This document shows positions 26,301 to 34,060 of a stretch of 50,565 nt of DNA, one piece after another (position 1 is the first letter of the stretch; the number at the start of each line of letters is the position of its first letter). The position numbers were made by a program, and so were the translations under genes. Below the pieces are notes generated by a model. It saw only the letters and a program-made list of their open reading frames with translations. It was not told the origin of the DNA and ran no database searches. The stretch is taken from the NCBI RefSeq assembly GCF_001544515.1, contig NZ_FCOL02000040.1, positions 1 through 50,565 on the forward strand, written 5' to 3'. Origin of the DNA: Caballeronia terrestris. GTDB lineage: Bacteria > Pseudomonadota > Gammaproteobacteria > Burkholderiales > Burkholderiaceae.

Positions 26301-26540
26301 AAAGTTGTCGCGTTCGATCTGATCCTTCGCGGCGAAAAGGCTCTGCACGCCACGCAGCATCAGCTCGTAGGTCGCCATGCGCTGATCGACGCGGCTCACA
26401 GCGTCGCCGAGCGCGAAGTCGAACTGCGACAGCACCTCGTGGCGGGACGCTTGCCGTTCGTGATCCCAGACGGCCCACGTCACGCCAAGCGACGCGCACA
26501 GGATCATCAGCGGCAACAGGACGATGCGCGCAAAGTTCAC
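23391..26540 (-). CDS. CHASE-PAS-PAS-GGDEF-EAL sensor, cyclic di-GMP turnover
   Basis: 1049 residues: one membrane segment at the N-terminus, a periplasmic CHASE domain (about 65-290), a second membrane segment (300-325), two PAS domains (345-600), GGDEF (605-770) and EAL (780-1035). GGDEF is intact (VARVGGDEFVVV) with an RDSD inhibitory site. EAL residues are also intact (GAEALVRWR, ELTES, LDDFGIGYSS, KIDQSFV, AEGVETEAQ), so both synthesis and breakdown of cyclic di-GMP are possible. The GTG at 26540 overlaps the stop of the binding-protein gene as GTGA; in-frame codons further upstream lie within that gene. The coupling suggests the binding protein supplies the ligand signal to the CHASE domain. 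Confidence 0.92.
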   Translation of the reverse strand: MNFARIVLLPLMILCASLGVTWAVWDHERQASRHEVLSQFDFALGDAVSRVDQRMATYELMLRGVQSLFAAKDQIERDNFRDYVGTLVLDPSFAGVQAIGIVEWVPAVRRDAHVATMRSLGFIDYAIQPGGPRADYAPIVQREPYVGRNRAPLGFDAWADATRRTAMERARDSGMAAITGKVRLTVDNEPDAPPGFVMYLPVYARGLPHDSVAERRASVIAWVYASFRMSDVIASLYGERLPGLGLAIYDGVGISDATLLHRSPEKHLPHVKSVVSASEYLVVDGHNWTLAMHAHDDFRARFGRNAELLIAVSGTGLSLLLALLAWLTMTGRRRALHMASSMTRELRENEEKFRAIADCTVNWEVWWGPDGKPRWINPSVREYTGYTVDECMAMPDLAATLIHPEDMPRVAPLFLKGMHGLRGDDLEFRCVRKDGSLVWFSVSWGPIRDAKGAFTGFRTSGRDITERKQLEAELRIAAVAFDSLEAMMVTDARNIILRVNSAFTECTGYTPEEVVGRTPLFLRSGRHDETFFREMWEAVDREGGWQGEIWDRRKNGEIYPKWFTVSAVRGEDGVVSHYVGTHHDITERKIAEERIRELAFFDALTRLPNRSLLLDRLKQAITASARGDACGALLFIDLDHFKTLNDTLGHDKGDRLLQEVAQRLAASVRDSDTVARVGGDEFVVVLGSLHASRQEAAIQTEAIGEKILEVLGNTYHLGDVEYRSTASIGATVFQGHRTSIDELLKQADLAMYKSKERGRNALCFFDPAMQTVVLERAALEADLRKAIDEEQFLLHYQAQIADGGRVTGAEALVRWRHPQRGIVPPAEFIPLAEETGLILPLGNWVLETACRQLTLWSTRPETAHLTIAVNVSAQQLREPDFVDKVLAVIGHTGARANRLKLELTESVLVDNVQDIIRKMYALKAKGVVFSLDDFGIGYSSLSYLKRLPLDQLKIDQSFVRDVLVDPNDATIARTIVALAQSLGLGVIAEGVETEAQRDFLAGAGCHAYQGYYFCRPVAIEAFEAFVSRFDPWRNSERERAEARDGIVAG

Positions 26541-27349
26541 GGCGGAGTCGGGAAATCGACCATCGAGGCAGCGAGATCGCGCCTGAAGTATTTCTCGAAG
26601 ATGCGGCGCACGGTGCCGTCGGCGCGCATGTCGTTGACGAGCGCGCGCCACTTGTCCTGCTCGGCGGCCGGCAGCGCTTTCTTTGACATGATGAGGCCGT
26701 GCGGCACCGCCGGATCGTTGAACTCGATGATGGTCGTGACGTCGCGGATCTTGCGCTCGTCGAGCGCGGGGTAGTCGAACGGCTCGATGATCATGCCCTG
26801 GATGCGGCGCGTCATCAGCGCCTGGTAGAGCGGATCGAGCCCGCCCGCCTGGCTCGTGCGGTTCGCGGCGGAGAGTTCGTCGACGAGGCGGTTCGCCGAA
26901 TCACTGTAGCGGAAGCTGCGGATCACGCCGAGCTGGAAGCCGTCTTCGTGCTCGAAATCGGTGAGCCGCTGGATGCCGGCATCTTTGCGCACGAGCAAAT
27001 AGTATTTGTTGCTGAAGTACCAGGCGAACGACGCGTACTGGTTGCGTTCGGCGTTGGCGATCCCCGACAGGCTGAAATCCAGCGCGCCCGATTCGATCAG
27101 TTGCCAGATCCGCGCGCGCGACATCAGGCTGACGCTGATCTTGCAGCCGCTGCGGCGGATCAGTTCGTCGGCGAAATCCTTGTCGATGCCGGTGTCGGTA
27201 TCGGCGGAATAGAGCAGGCCGTGATCGTGCAGCGCGAGAGTGAGCGGGCGCGAGCAATCGGGGCGCGCGGCTTGGGCGGGACCGGCTGCGAACGCATGGC
27301 TGGCGCTGGACAGCGCCAATAGCAGGCCGGCAAGACCGTGTCGGACCAC
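26537..27349 (-). CDS. Periplasmic solute-binding protein (SBP_bac_3 type) coupled to cyclic di-GMP sensor
   Basis: 270 residues. A signal peptide of about 25 residues ends SHAFAAG. The mature part follows the amino-acid-binding family 3 pattern: RPLTLALHDHGLLYSADTDTGIDKDFADELIRRSG, IWQLIESGALDFSLSGIANAERN, and a C-terminal EKYFRRDLAAS. There are no ABC permease genes nearby, so it is more likely a sensor subunit than a transporter part. The GTG at 27349 has GGAG seven bases before it and gives a clean signal sequence; the open frame further upstream is shadow of the cyclase-family gene. Its stop codon overlaps the next start (GTGA). Confidence 0.87.
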   Translation of the reverse strand: MVRHGLAGLLLALSSASHAFAAGPAQAARPDCSRPLTLALHDHGLLYSADTDTGIDKDFADELIRRSGCKISVSLMSRARIWQLIESGALDFSLSGIANAERNQYASFAWYFSNKYYLLVRKDAGIQRLTDFEHEDGFQLGVIRSFRYSDSANRLVDELSAANRTSQAGGLDPLYQALMTRRIQGMIIEPFDYPALDERKIRDVTTIIEFNDPAVPHGLIMSKKALPAAEQDKWRALVNDMRADGTVRRIFEKYFRRDLAASMVDFPTPP

Positions 27350-27600
27350 AATATCTCCAGGATGATGAGCGACCGGAACGCGGGCGTTATCGCCGGCGTC
27401 TCTCCGATGGCGCGATTGATCGTGTCTGCAGTCGTGCGGCGGGACGCCGGGAGGCCGGGAGGCCGGCGCATTGACGCACGGCCGCTCTCCAAACGGACTC
27501 CCTACTCGTTGACGGCAGCGTGGCGCCGTTCTTGAGGTCGGGCGGAGGATTTCGTGAATGAAATATTTATGTCGGCCGGGCGCGGCACACTTGAGAACAC

Positions 27601-28614
27601 TCAGAACATCGCGATCGGATTGACGGGCGAACTCGTCGCGCCCTTGAAGCGCCACGGCCCGACGGTCACGAAGAACTCCCAGCGCCCTTCCTGCGCGCAG
27701 TGGAGCGCGAGCGCGTCGAGGTCGGTGTTGTCGAGGATCGGCAGGCCGAGGTACGGTATCGCGACCATGTGCACCGGTTCGGTCCAGCGCTTGAAACCGG
27801 GCGGCGCGGGATGCACGTCGCTGTCGGAATCGCTGCTCACCACGGCGATGCGCCGTTCGCGCAGCCACGGCAAGCACGACGCGTGGAGCCCCGTGCCAAG
27901 TTTCAGCGCGTTGCGCGCGCCCGCCCCGTTGCGGATGAATAGAATGTCGCCCTCGCGCACGACGAGCTTCTGCGCGCGTTCGGCGGCGTCGAGATCGGCG
28001 GGCCAGATCGTCGAGCCGGGCGGAAGCGGCCCGCCCTTGAGCGCCGCGATGTCGAGCAGCACGCCGCGCCCGGCGATGCCCTGCGCGCCCATCACCTCGA
28101 CGCCGAGCTTCGTCGCGCCTTGCGGAGTCACGGCGCTGATCGGAAAGCCGTTGTACATCCCCTGCTTGCCTTCGGGCGTGAAGAGATGGCAAAGCGCGTC
28201 GAGGTGAGTGATCGCGAAACCGTGATACACCATGCCGATGTAGTCGATGCAACCCGATTCTTCCGGCAGCGCGTCCGTGTAGCTGCGCATTTCGTAGGTC
28301 TGGCGGCGCACCCCGTCGGCGGCGGCGACCGGGATCTCGCGCGCGAGCGGGATGATGTGCCCCGTGCGGACGAGCTTAACAGCGGCGAGCCTCATCGCCG
28401 GCGTGATGTAGTTGAGCGTGCCGAGCTGGTCATCCGGTCCCCAGCGGCCCCAGTTGCTGAGCGCGGCGAGATGGCGGTCGAGGTCGGCATCGTCGTGGAT
28501 GGCGATGTCGGGGGGCAGCGGCGTCGTCGGCGATTGCGCTGCTTCGACGGAGGGCAGCACGGTGGCGGTCGCGCCGGACAGCGCGGCGCTCAGGAATCGT
28601 CGGCGGGACGGCAT
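27601..28614 (-). CDS. Cyclase-family (kynurenine formamidase-like) hydrolase, Tat signal
   Basis: 337 residues. SRRRFLSAALSGATATVLPS at the N-terminus is a twin-arginine type export signal. The body is the cyclase fold shared with kynurenine formamidase and isatin hydrolase: GPDDQLGTLNYITP, HGFAITHLDALCHLF (metal-binding HxxxHxD-type motif), GRGVLLDIAALKG and GDILFIRNG. Family members hydrolyse amide or lactone bonds using a divalent metal. The substrate here is unknown. GGAG before the ATG at 28614 sets the start; a start at 28629 is also open. It is 250 bases upstream of the binding-protein gene on the same strand, in a gap with no obvious gene. Confidence 0.85.
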   Translation of the reverse strand: MPSRRRFLSAALSGATATVLPSVEAAQSPTTPLPPDIAIHDDADLDRHLAALSNWGRWGPDDQLGTLNYITPAMRLAAVKLVRTGHIIPLAREIPVAAADGVRRQTYEMRSYTDALPEESGCIDYIGMVYHGFAITHLDALCHLFTPEGKQGMYNGFPISAVTPQGATKLGVEVMGAQGIAGRGVLLDIAALKGGPLPPGSTIWPADLDAAERAQKLVVREGDILFIRNGAGARNALKLGTGLHASCLPWLRERRIAVVSSDSDSDVHPAPPGFKRWTEPVHMVAIPYLGLPILDNTDLDALALHCAQEGRWEFFVTVGPWRFKGATSSPVNPIAMF

Positions 28615-28695
28615 CGCGCATCTCCTCATCGATCGCTTGTCGGTGCTGGAAACTATAGACGCTGCGCGACGCGTCGATGTGAGCTTTCGCCGCTT

Positions 28696-29496
28696 TTACC
28701 CCGGCGCCTGCAGCCTGACGATATCGGTGAGCGCGCGTTCCGTTCGCGTATCGAGCTGCAGTTGCGTGCGGATCTGGTTGATCGTCTCCTGCCGCCATTG
28801 GTCGATGTCGATTTCGAAGCGCGGGTCCGGGTCCGGCCGCCGGAAGCGTCGCGGAATCGGAATGCGATGCTCCTCGCCGATGCGCGAAATGCACGCGAGC
28901 ACGAGCGCCTTGTCCTCCGGCGAATAGCCTTCGAAATACCCGAGCGCGTTGAACGTCGCACTCGCCGATACCGCCGCGCCACCGCCCGCTTCGGTCGCGG
29001 TCGCGGTGACTTCGGTGCTGTAACGCTCGCCGCCGCGCGACGTGAGGGCGAGCTCGAACGACACCGGATCGATCGTGTATTCGAGCGTGAACTCCGAGCC
29101 GTCGAAGGGCACGTCGACCGTTCCCTGACTGCCCCACACGGGCTTGCCGCCGACCGTCCAGGTGACCGTCGGCGGCGTGAGCGGCGTGGCGCTGCCGCCG
29201 AAGCCGGTCGTCGCAACGTCGAACTGACAGAACGAAAACGTCGACCAGCTGCCGTATTTCACGTCGTTGCCGCAAGGCGTGCGCTCCTCGCGCAGCACCT
29301 GGCCGCCGACGATGCCGTCCGTCGCGTTAGCTGGCGCGATCGTCAGGGTTCGCTCGGCGCTCGTGCGGTACGAGATGTCGGCCCAGCTATTGCCTTCCGT
29401 GTCCTCGTGCTCTTCCAGCGTGATGACGACGGCCAGGTTCGGCACCTGCAAGTCCGTATCGATCGAACCGGACGCGATCGCACCGCGGAACCACAC
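28696..29496 (-). CDS. Hypothetical protein, beta-rich
   Basis: 266 residues, no family recognised. It is rich in Thr, Val, Gly and Ser in alternating patterns (TVTWTVGGKPVWGSQGTVDVPFDGSEFTLEYTIDPVSFELALTS is one stretch, quoted in part only: TVDVPFDGSEFTLEYTIDP), suggesting beta sandwich structure, then a C-terminal helical part (INQIRTQLQLDTRTERALTDIV). No signal peptide is evident. It starts with GTG after GGGA; the start is uncertain. It is transcribed away from the lipoprotein-like gene at 29870. Its role is unknown. Confidence 0.5.
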   Translation of the reverse strand: MWFRGAIASGSIDTDLQVPNLAVVITLEEHEDTEGNSWADISYRTSAERTLTIAPANATDGIVGGQVLREERTPCGNDVKYGSWSTFSFCQFDVATTGFGGSATPLTPPTVTWTVGGKPVWGSQGTVDVPFDGSEFTLEYTIDPVSFELALTSRGGERYSTEVTATATEAGGGAAVSASATFNALGYFEGYSPEDKALVLACISRIGEEHRIPIPRRFRRPDPDPRFEIDIDQWRQETINQIRTQLQLDTRTERALTDIVRLQAPG

Positions 29497-29869
29497 GCGC
29501 GGTCCCGCGATTCACGCATTCCGCTGAGGGATACGCACGCCACGATCCTTTCGCCATGCCTACGGATTCTAGGAGCCATGCCGCGCTTTTATAATCCGTT
29601 ATGTGCGCGCGCACACCTAACGTGGAATGCATTCGATTCATTCGCAATCCACTTTCATTCGATTGCTTGAGAGTGGCGGAACACGGCTATGCCGCAGGCT
29701 TGCCGCAATGAAGTTCGCGATCCTATATTGCGTGTGGGCCGTTTTCACGCTTCCATTCGCTATGCGATGAATCCGCCCATGCGCCTCCACCGTTCCGTCG
29801 AGCGAGTGTCCGCGGCGCCCTTGCTTGCGTCTGATGTTACAGACGCTTCGTTCAACGACCGGAGTCACC
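29497..29869. other. Divergent intergenic region
   Basis: About 370 bases between divergent unknown genes. TATAAT occurs at 29590-29595 on the + strand with a weak TTCTAG 17 bases upstream, a possible promoter for the gene at 29870 with a ~270-base leader. Nothing else is recognised. Confidence 0.4.
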
Positions 29870-30505
29870 ATGACACGAAGCCGGAGCCGCCATCGCAGGT
29901 CCGCATGGCTCGTCGCGCTGCTTTCGGCGCTCGCACTATGCACCGCATGCACCGTGCAGCTCGCGCCGCCCTACGATGCGTCGCTCGTGAACGGAATTCG
30001 CGGCGTCAGCAACAACATCATGGAACTCTATGCGTCGGCGGGGATGGGTGTTTCGAAGACAACCTTCAGCGAGCGCGCGGGCCAGTACAACGAAATCATC
30101 GGACGTGCGGATGCGCTTGCGTTGCAATCGCAAAGCCGCCCCGTCGCCGATAGCGCGCTGCGCGACAAGGCCGATCAGGCGATCAAGCAGAGGCTCGCGA
30201 TCAGCCCGCTTCCCAGAACCGTCTCCGATGACGCACTGGCGCTCGCCGCCGGCGAATGCGCCGACGCGCGGCATGTACCGCGCACGCCGGCGCTGCCGTC
30301 GTTCGGGCCACCGCCCGCTAATACTCAGCAGCCACAGCTTCCCGCCAGCGCGCTCGCGCTTGCACAAGTCGCGCGCGCGATCGCACTGCTGCGCGACACC
30401 GACTGCGCGCACGGATTGAACGGAGCGCAGGTCGCCGCGAACAAGGGGTACGTCACGCACTTCATGTCGGAAGCGCTCGTCTACGAGACTTTCCTGCAAC
30501 GGTAA
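29870..30505 (+). CDS. Lipoprotein-like exported protein, function unknown
   Basis: 211 residues. A basic start (MTRSRSRHRR) and hydrophobic run ending LALCTACTVQLAPPYD look like a lipoprotein signal, although the residue at -3 is Cys rather than Leu. The mature part is helical, with two cysteines (AAGECADAR and DTDCAHG) that could pair. GGAG sits seven bases before the ATG at 29870. It is followed after 24 bases by the 121-residue gene with its own AAGGAG, so the two form an operon. No domain is recognised; the C-terminal MSEALVYETFLQR is hydrophobic-polar helical. Confidence 0.7.
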   Translation: MTRSRSRHRRSAWLVALLSALALCTACTVQLAPPYDASLVNGIRGVSNNIMELYASAGMGVSKTTFSERAGQYNEIIGRADALALQSQSRPVADSALRDKADQAIKQRLAISPLPRTVSDDALALAAGECADARHVPRTPALPSFGPPPANTQQPQLPASALALAQVARAIALLRDTDCAHGLNGAQVAANKGYVTHFMSEALVYETFLQR

Positions 30506-30529
30506 ACCGTCGAACATCAAGGAGCCGTC

Positions 30530-30895
30530 ATGGCACTCGATCTCACCAGCGTCGCCGATGTCTTCAAGGACAGCATCTCGTCCGCGGTCAAGACGACGAC
30601 CACCAAGGACCTCGCGACCTTCACGGGTTTCGCGCAAAGCCAGTTTCAATCGCTCGTGCATCAGTCCGCGCTCGTCACGGGGATGATCGAAGCGAACGTG
30701 TTCACGGCGGCAGAGCGTTCGTTCTACCTCGACGGTCTCGGACAAATGGCGCAGGGCTTCGCCGAGACGCTCGTGCAACTGATCGTGGTGGAACTGGAGA
30801 AGCTGATCAACGCGGTCGTCGATGCGATCTATGCGTCGATCAACACGGTCGCGGGCGTAGCGTTGTCGGCGCCGCGCATGGCCGCGCCGGCATAG
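30530..30895 (+). CDS. Small helical protein, function unknown
   Basis: 121 residues, almost entirely predicted helix, acidic to neutral, with a hydrophobic C-terminal third (TLVQLIVVELEKLINAVVDAIYASINTVAG) that could associate with membrane or form a bundle. No signal peptide. AAGGAG precedes the ATG. Paired with the lipoprotein-like gene at 29870, so a common envelope role is possible but unproven. It ends nine bases before the convergent phospholipase D-like gene. Confidence 0.65.
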   Translation: MALDLTSVADVFKDSISSAVKTTTTKDLATFTGFAQSQFQSLVHQSALVTGMIEANVFTAAERSFYLDGLGQMAQGFAETLVQLIVVELEKLINAVVDAIYASINTVAGVALSAPRMAAPA

Positions 30896-30904
30896 CGCAT
30901 CGCT

Positions 30905-32458
30905 TCACAACTGCGATTCAATCGGCAGCAGGCCGAGGAACCAAATGCCGGTGCGGCGCCACGCCGATACGTCCGGCTCCTTGTCGAGCACCGTGACCGT
31001 GCCGTTGGCGGCCGTATCGATCCACACGATGTGGCTGCCGCCGTTCGCATCGGGGCGCAGTTCGAGCCGCCACGCAACGCGATCGAGATTCGCATCGATG
31101 CCATCGACCACTTCGCGCGCCGCCGCCTCGCTCTCGCAGTACACGCCGATCTCCGTGTTGAGTTCGACCGAGCGCGGATCGAGATTCATCGAGCCGATGA
31201 AGATGCTCTTGCGGTCGAATACATACGTCTTCGCATGCAGTGACGCCTTCGACGAGCCGAACGTCGATTTCTTCCCTGTCGACTCGTCCCCGGCGACGGG
31301 CTTGAGCTCGTAGAGCCGCACGCCCGCCTCGAGCATGTCTTTCCGATAGCGCTGATACCCCGCGTGGACTGCGGCGACGTCGGTGGCCGAGAGCGAGTTG
31401 GTCAGCACCGTGACGCGCACGCCGCGCGCCGTCATCCCGCGCAGCCATTCGACGCCCGCCTTCTGCGGCACGAAGTACGGCGAGACGATCAGCATCTCGC
31501 GTTCGGGCTTGAGATCGAGCGCCCGGAACTGCGACATCAGATGCCCTTCTGCATCGCCCGGCGCGCGCGTGATCTTCGCCGGGTCGTCGTAGAGCAGCGT
31601 CGCGCGGCCCCACGAGAACTGCGCATCGCGCGTGTGGATCACGTCGGTCAGGCGCGCTTTCGCCTGCTGAAAGTACGGCGTCTCCATCTCGGTCGAAAGG
31701 TATGCGTCGAGCTTCGCCCGATAGCCGGCGAGCGCCTCCGGGTCGGCGCTCTTCCCCATCAGGCGATCGACGGGATACGCCGACTCCGAGTTCCAGTATT
31801 GATCGAAGGCCGTCGACACTTCGCGCACGACCGGGCCGTGCACGAGCACGTCGAGGTCGCCGAACGCGACGGTCGTCGATGCGCCGAAGTATTCGTCGCC
31901 GATGTTGCGGCCGCCGAGAATCGCGCCCTGGTTATCGGCGATCAGCGCCTTGTTGTGCATGCGCCGATTCACGCGGAAGAATTCGACCGCGGAGCCGAGC
32001 TTCTTGAAGCTGCGGCTCGCGACCGGGTTAAAGAGCCGGATCTCCACGTTCGGATGCGAGTCGAGCGCGAGCAGCACGCGGTCGTCGGCGTTCGTGCCGA
32101 GGTCATCGAGCAGGAGCCGCACGCGCACCCCGCGGTCCGCCGCGCGCAGCATCGCCGCCGCGAGCGTGCGGCCGGTCGCGTCGTCGTGCCAGATGTAGTA
32201 CTGCATGTCGAGCGTGCGGTCCGCGCCTTCCATCAGGATGACGCGCGCGACCAGCGCGTCCATCGCGTTGGGCAGCAGGTGGAAGGCGTTATCGGCGGGA
32301 TGCGTCGCTTCGCCCGGCGCGAAGGCGACGCCGAGGCGGGTGTCGGCGGTGTTCTGGAGCGCGTGCGTTTCAATGCGTCCGGCCTGTGGCGGCAAGCTCG
32401 CGCACGCGTTGAGAAGCATGACGAGCAAAGCCGCGAGGCAACGTCGAAGCAGGATCAT
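30905..32458 (-). CDS. Phospholipase D-like / cardiolipin synthase family lipoprotein
   Basis: 517 residues. The N-terminus ends in a lipobox (LLNAC), so it is probably a membrane-anchored lipoprotein. Both HKD signatures are present: HNKALIADNQGAILGGRNIGDEYF and HAKTYVFDRKSIFIGSMNLDPRS. Two HKD motifs per chain are needed for the phosphatidyl-transfer or phosphodiesterase reaction, so it should be active. The architecture matches ClsC-like cardiolipin synthases or periplasmic phospholipases. GGAG precedes the ATG at 32458. Nothing around it identifies the substrate. Confidence 0.87.
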   Translation of the reverse strand: MILLRRCLAALLVMLLNACASLPPQAGRIETHALQNTADTRLGVAFAPGEATHPADNAFHLLPNAMDALVARVILMEGADRTLDMQYYIWHDDATGRTLAAAMLRAADRGVRVRLLLDDLGTNADDRVLLALDSHPNVEIRLFNPVASRSFKKLGSAVEFFRVNRRMHNKALIADNQGAILGGRNIGDEYFGASTTVAFGDLDVLVHGPVVREVSTAFDQYWNSESAYPVDRLMGKSADPEALAGYRAKLDAYLSTEMETPYFQQAKARLTDVIHTRDAQFSWGRATLLYDDPAKITRAPGDAEGHLMSQFRALDLKPEREMLIVSPYFVPQKAGVEWLRGMTARGVRVTVLTNSLSATDVAAVHAGYQRYRKDMLEAGVRLYELKPVAGDESTGKKSTFGSSKASLHAKTYVFDRKSIFIGSMNLDPRSVELNTEIGVYCESEAAAREVVDGIDANLDRVAWRLELRPDANGGSHIVWIDTAANGTVTVLDKEPDVSAWRRTGIWFLGLLPIESQL

Positions 32459-32529
32459 GTCCGCTCTCCACCAGGCTGTAGTTCACGCGTTGGGGAAGTG
32501 TAGCGGCATGATCGCTTTGCAGGGACGCG

Positions 32530-32814
32530 TTATGCGCCAGGATTCTTTTCCGGCAACGGTTGATCGGTGCCCGGTTCCACCGGCGTGGGGATCGCGTCGC
32601 CGATCGGCTTCGATACGTCGACGGGCGGCTCGGCTGGCGGCTCGTAGGTCGAATCCGGGCCGGGATCGGCGTCGGCCTTTTCGGGCAGCGGCTGGTCGAG
32701 GCCCGGCTCGACCGGCGTCGGTATCGCGTCGCCGATGGGCACCGAGATTTCCGTAGGCGGCGCGGCCGGGTCTTCGTCCGGCGTAGCGGGTTCGTCCGAG
32801 GGTGCGGTCGTCAT
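32530..32814 (-). CDS. Proline-rich protein with a duplicated 20-residue repeat
   Basis: 94 residues, nearly all Pro, Asp, Glu, Ala and Thr, with no hydrophobic core. PIGDAIPTPVEPG-DQPLPEK occurs twice (about residues 26-46 and 70-90), differing at one or two positions; the DNA is likewise duplicated with mostly synonymous changes, pointing to selection on the protein. AGGAGG before the ATG is a perfect ribosome site. It is acidic and disordered-looking. Function unknown; relatives in Burkholderia may vary in copy number. Confidence 0.65.
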   Translation of the reverse strand: MTTAPSDEPATPDEDPAAPPTEISVPIGDAIPTPVEPGLDQPLPEKADADPGPDSTYEPPAEPPVDVSKPIGDAIPTPVEPGTDQPLPEKNPGA

Positions 32815-32883
32815 GGCGGCCTCCTGCCGGCAGTTGTTGACTGCTTTCGACTGCGCAAGTCCCGTTCCACACGTGCCGCCCTC

Positions 32884-33984
32884 TCAATGCGCCGCGCCCG
32901 AAGTCAGCCGGTCGATCATGTTGCGGATCGCGCGCATCTGGATGCCTTGCTGGTCGGCGAAATGGCGGTCGGTGTAGCCCCACCAGTCCCAGCATCCATT
33001 GGGATTCGACAGCGGAATCGACACCGCCTGCGGATACAGCACGACGATACGGTTGTTGTCCGCCCACTTCGCGTAGCCCGCGTTACGCACGAAGGTCGTG
33101 CCGTAGAAAAGGCCGCCGCCCGGCGGCGACTGCAGCGGCAAATAGTCCTGCCCCTGCTCGCAGCCATGCAGCGCGACATGCAGGCGGCACGGTGTGCCCG
33201 CGCTGCACGACGCGGGCACGTAGAGCCAGCCGCTCGTGTCCATCCCCGTCGATGATCCGAAGAACGACGACTTCCCCTCCGGCACGTAGCGGCTCTGATC
33301 GAAGCGGATGAAGCGTCCTTTCGGCGTCGTCGCGGAAGGCGGTTGCAGCGGGTTGGGACCGTAGATCCAGCTCAGGATCACCCGCGCGGCATCGTAGCCG
33401 CACTTGCCGATGAACGGCGACTCGGTCGCGCTGCACGGCACACCGTAATCGACGGTCGGCATCGTGTGGCCGGCATTCGGGAGTTCGATCTTCGAGACGT
33501 TTTGCGCCGGCGTGCCGAGCGCCGCGTAATAGCCGATGAGTTGCGTGACGACTGGGCGCGGCACGGTGGCATCCTTCGCGCCGGAAAAGGTAATCACGCG
33601 CTGGCGGCGAAGATTCGCGACGTCCTCGATGAGGTGGCTCGTGGCCGATGTCTTCGTGAACGTGACGAGTGCCGGGACGCTTGCGCTTGCGGGCGTCACG
33701 TCGCATGAGCTTGCGGGCGCGATCGTGCACGAGCAGCGCGTCGTCGCGATGCGGATGTCGCTCTGCGAACAGTAGTACGGACCCGCCGCGACCACGCCGA
33801 CGCCTTTGATGATCGACGAATACGCGACCGCGAGCTGCACCGCCATGAAGCCGCCGGAGGAGATGCCGGAGACGGAGGTCTGCGTGATGTCGATGTTGAG
33901 CGCGGGAAGCTGCGGGTAGTTTGACGCCGCGCTGGCAAAGCTGATTCGCGCGATCAGGGCGCAGAAGCACAGGATGGCTTTCAT
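32884..33984 (-). CDS. Polyhydroxybutyrate depolymerase family esterase, exported
   Basis: 366 residues with a signal peptide (residues 1-20, ending ASAAS). The catalytic residues of the PHB depolymerase fold are visible: Ser42 in GISSGGFMAVQ, Asp in GAKDATVP and His in PNAGHTMPT. The C-terminal part (HGCEQGQDYL, GCWDWWGYTD) is shared with secreted and periplasmic depolymerases. It would hydrolyse short-chain polyhydroxyalkanoates or oligomers outside the cytoplasm. Ten or more cysteines suggest disulfides. The start has only a weak ribosome site. It is flanked by the repeat-protein gene and a GGDEF gene, without an obvious operon partner. Confidence 0.87.
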   Translation of the reverse strand: MKAILCFCALIARISFASAASNYPQLPALNIDITQTSVSGISSGGFMAVQLAVAYSSIIKGVGVVAAGPYYCSQSDIRIATTRCSCTIAPASSCDVTPASASVPALVTFTKTSATSHLIEDVANLRRQRVITFSGAKDATVPRPVVTQLIGYYAALGTPAQNVSKIELPNAGHTMPTVDYGVPCSATESPFIGKCGYDAARVILSWIYGPNPLQPPSATTPKGRFIRFDQSRYVPEGKSSFFGSSTGMDTSGWLYVPASCSAGTPCRLHVALHGCEQGQDYLPLQSPPGGGLFYGTTFVRNAGYAKWADNNRIVVLYPQAVSIPLSNPNGCWDWWGYTDRHFADQQGIQMRAIRNMIDRLTSGAAH

Positions 33985-34060
33985 CGCTCGGGGTTTCGCT
34001 GGCGCTTGTAGTTTGGATGCCTCAAACAGTGTAAGCCACGAACCCCAGGCGCCGGCATCT

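Noticed and set aside
28120..29670. 516-codon open frame on the + strand
   Set aside because: Spans parts of two minus-strand genes and the gap between them; composition is shadow-like.
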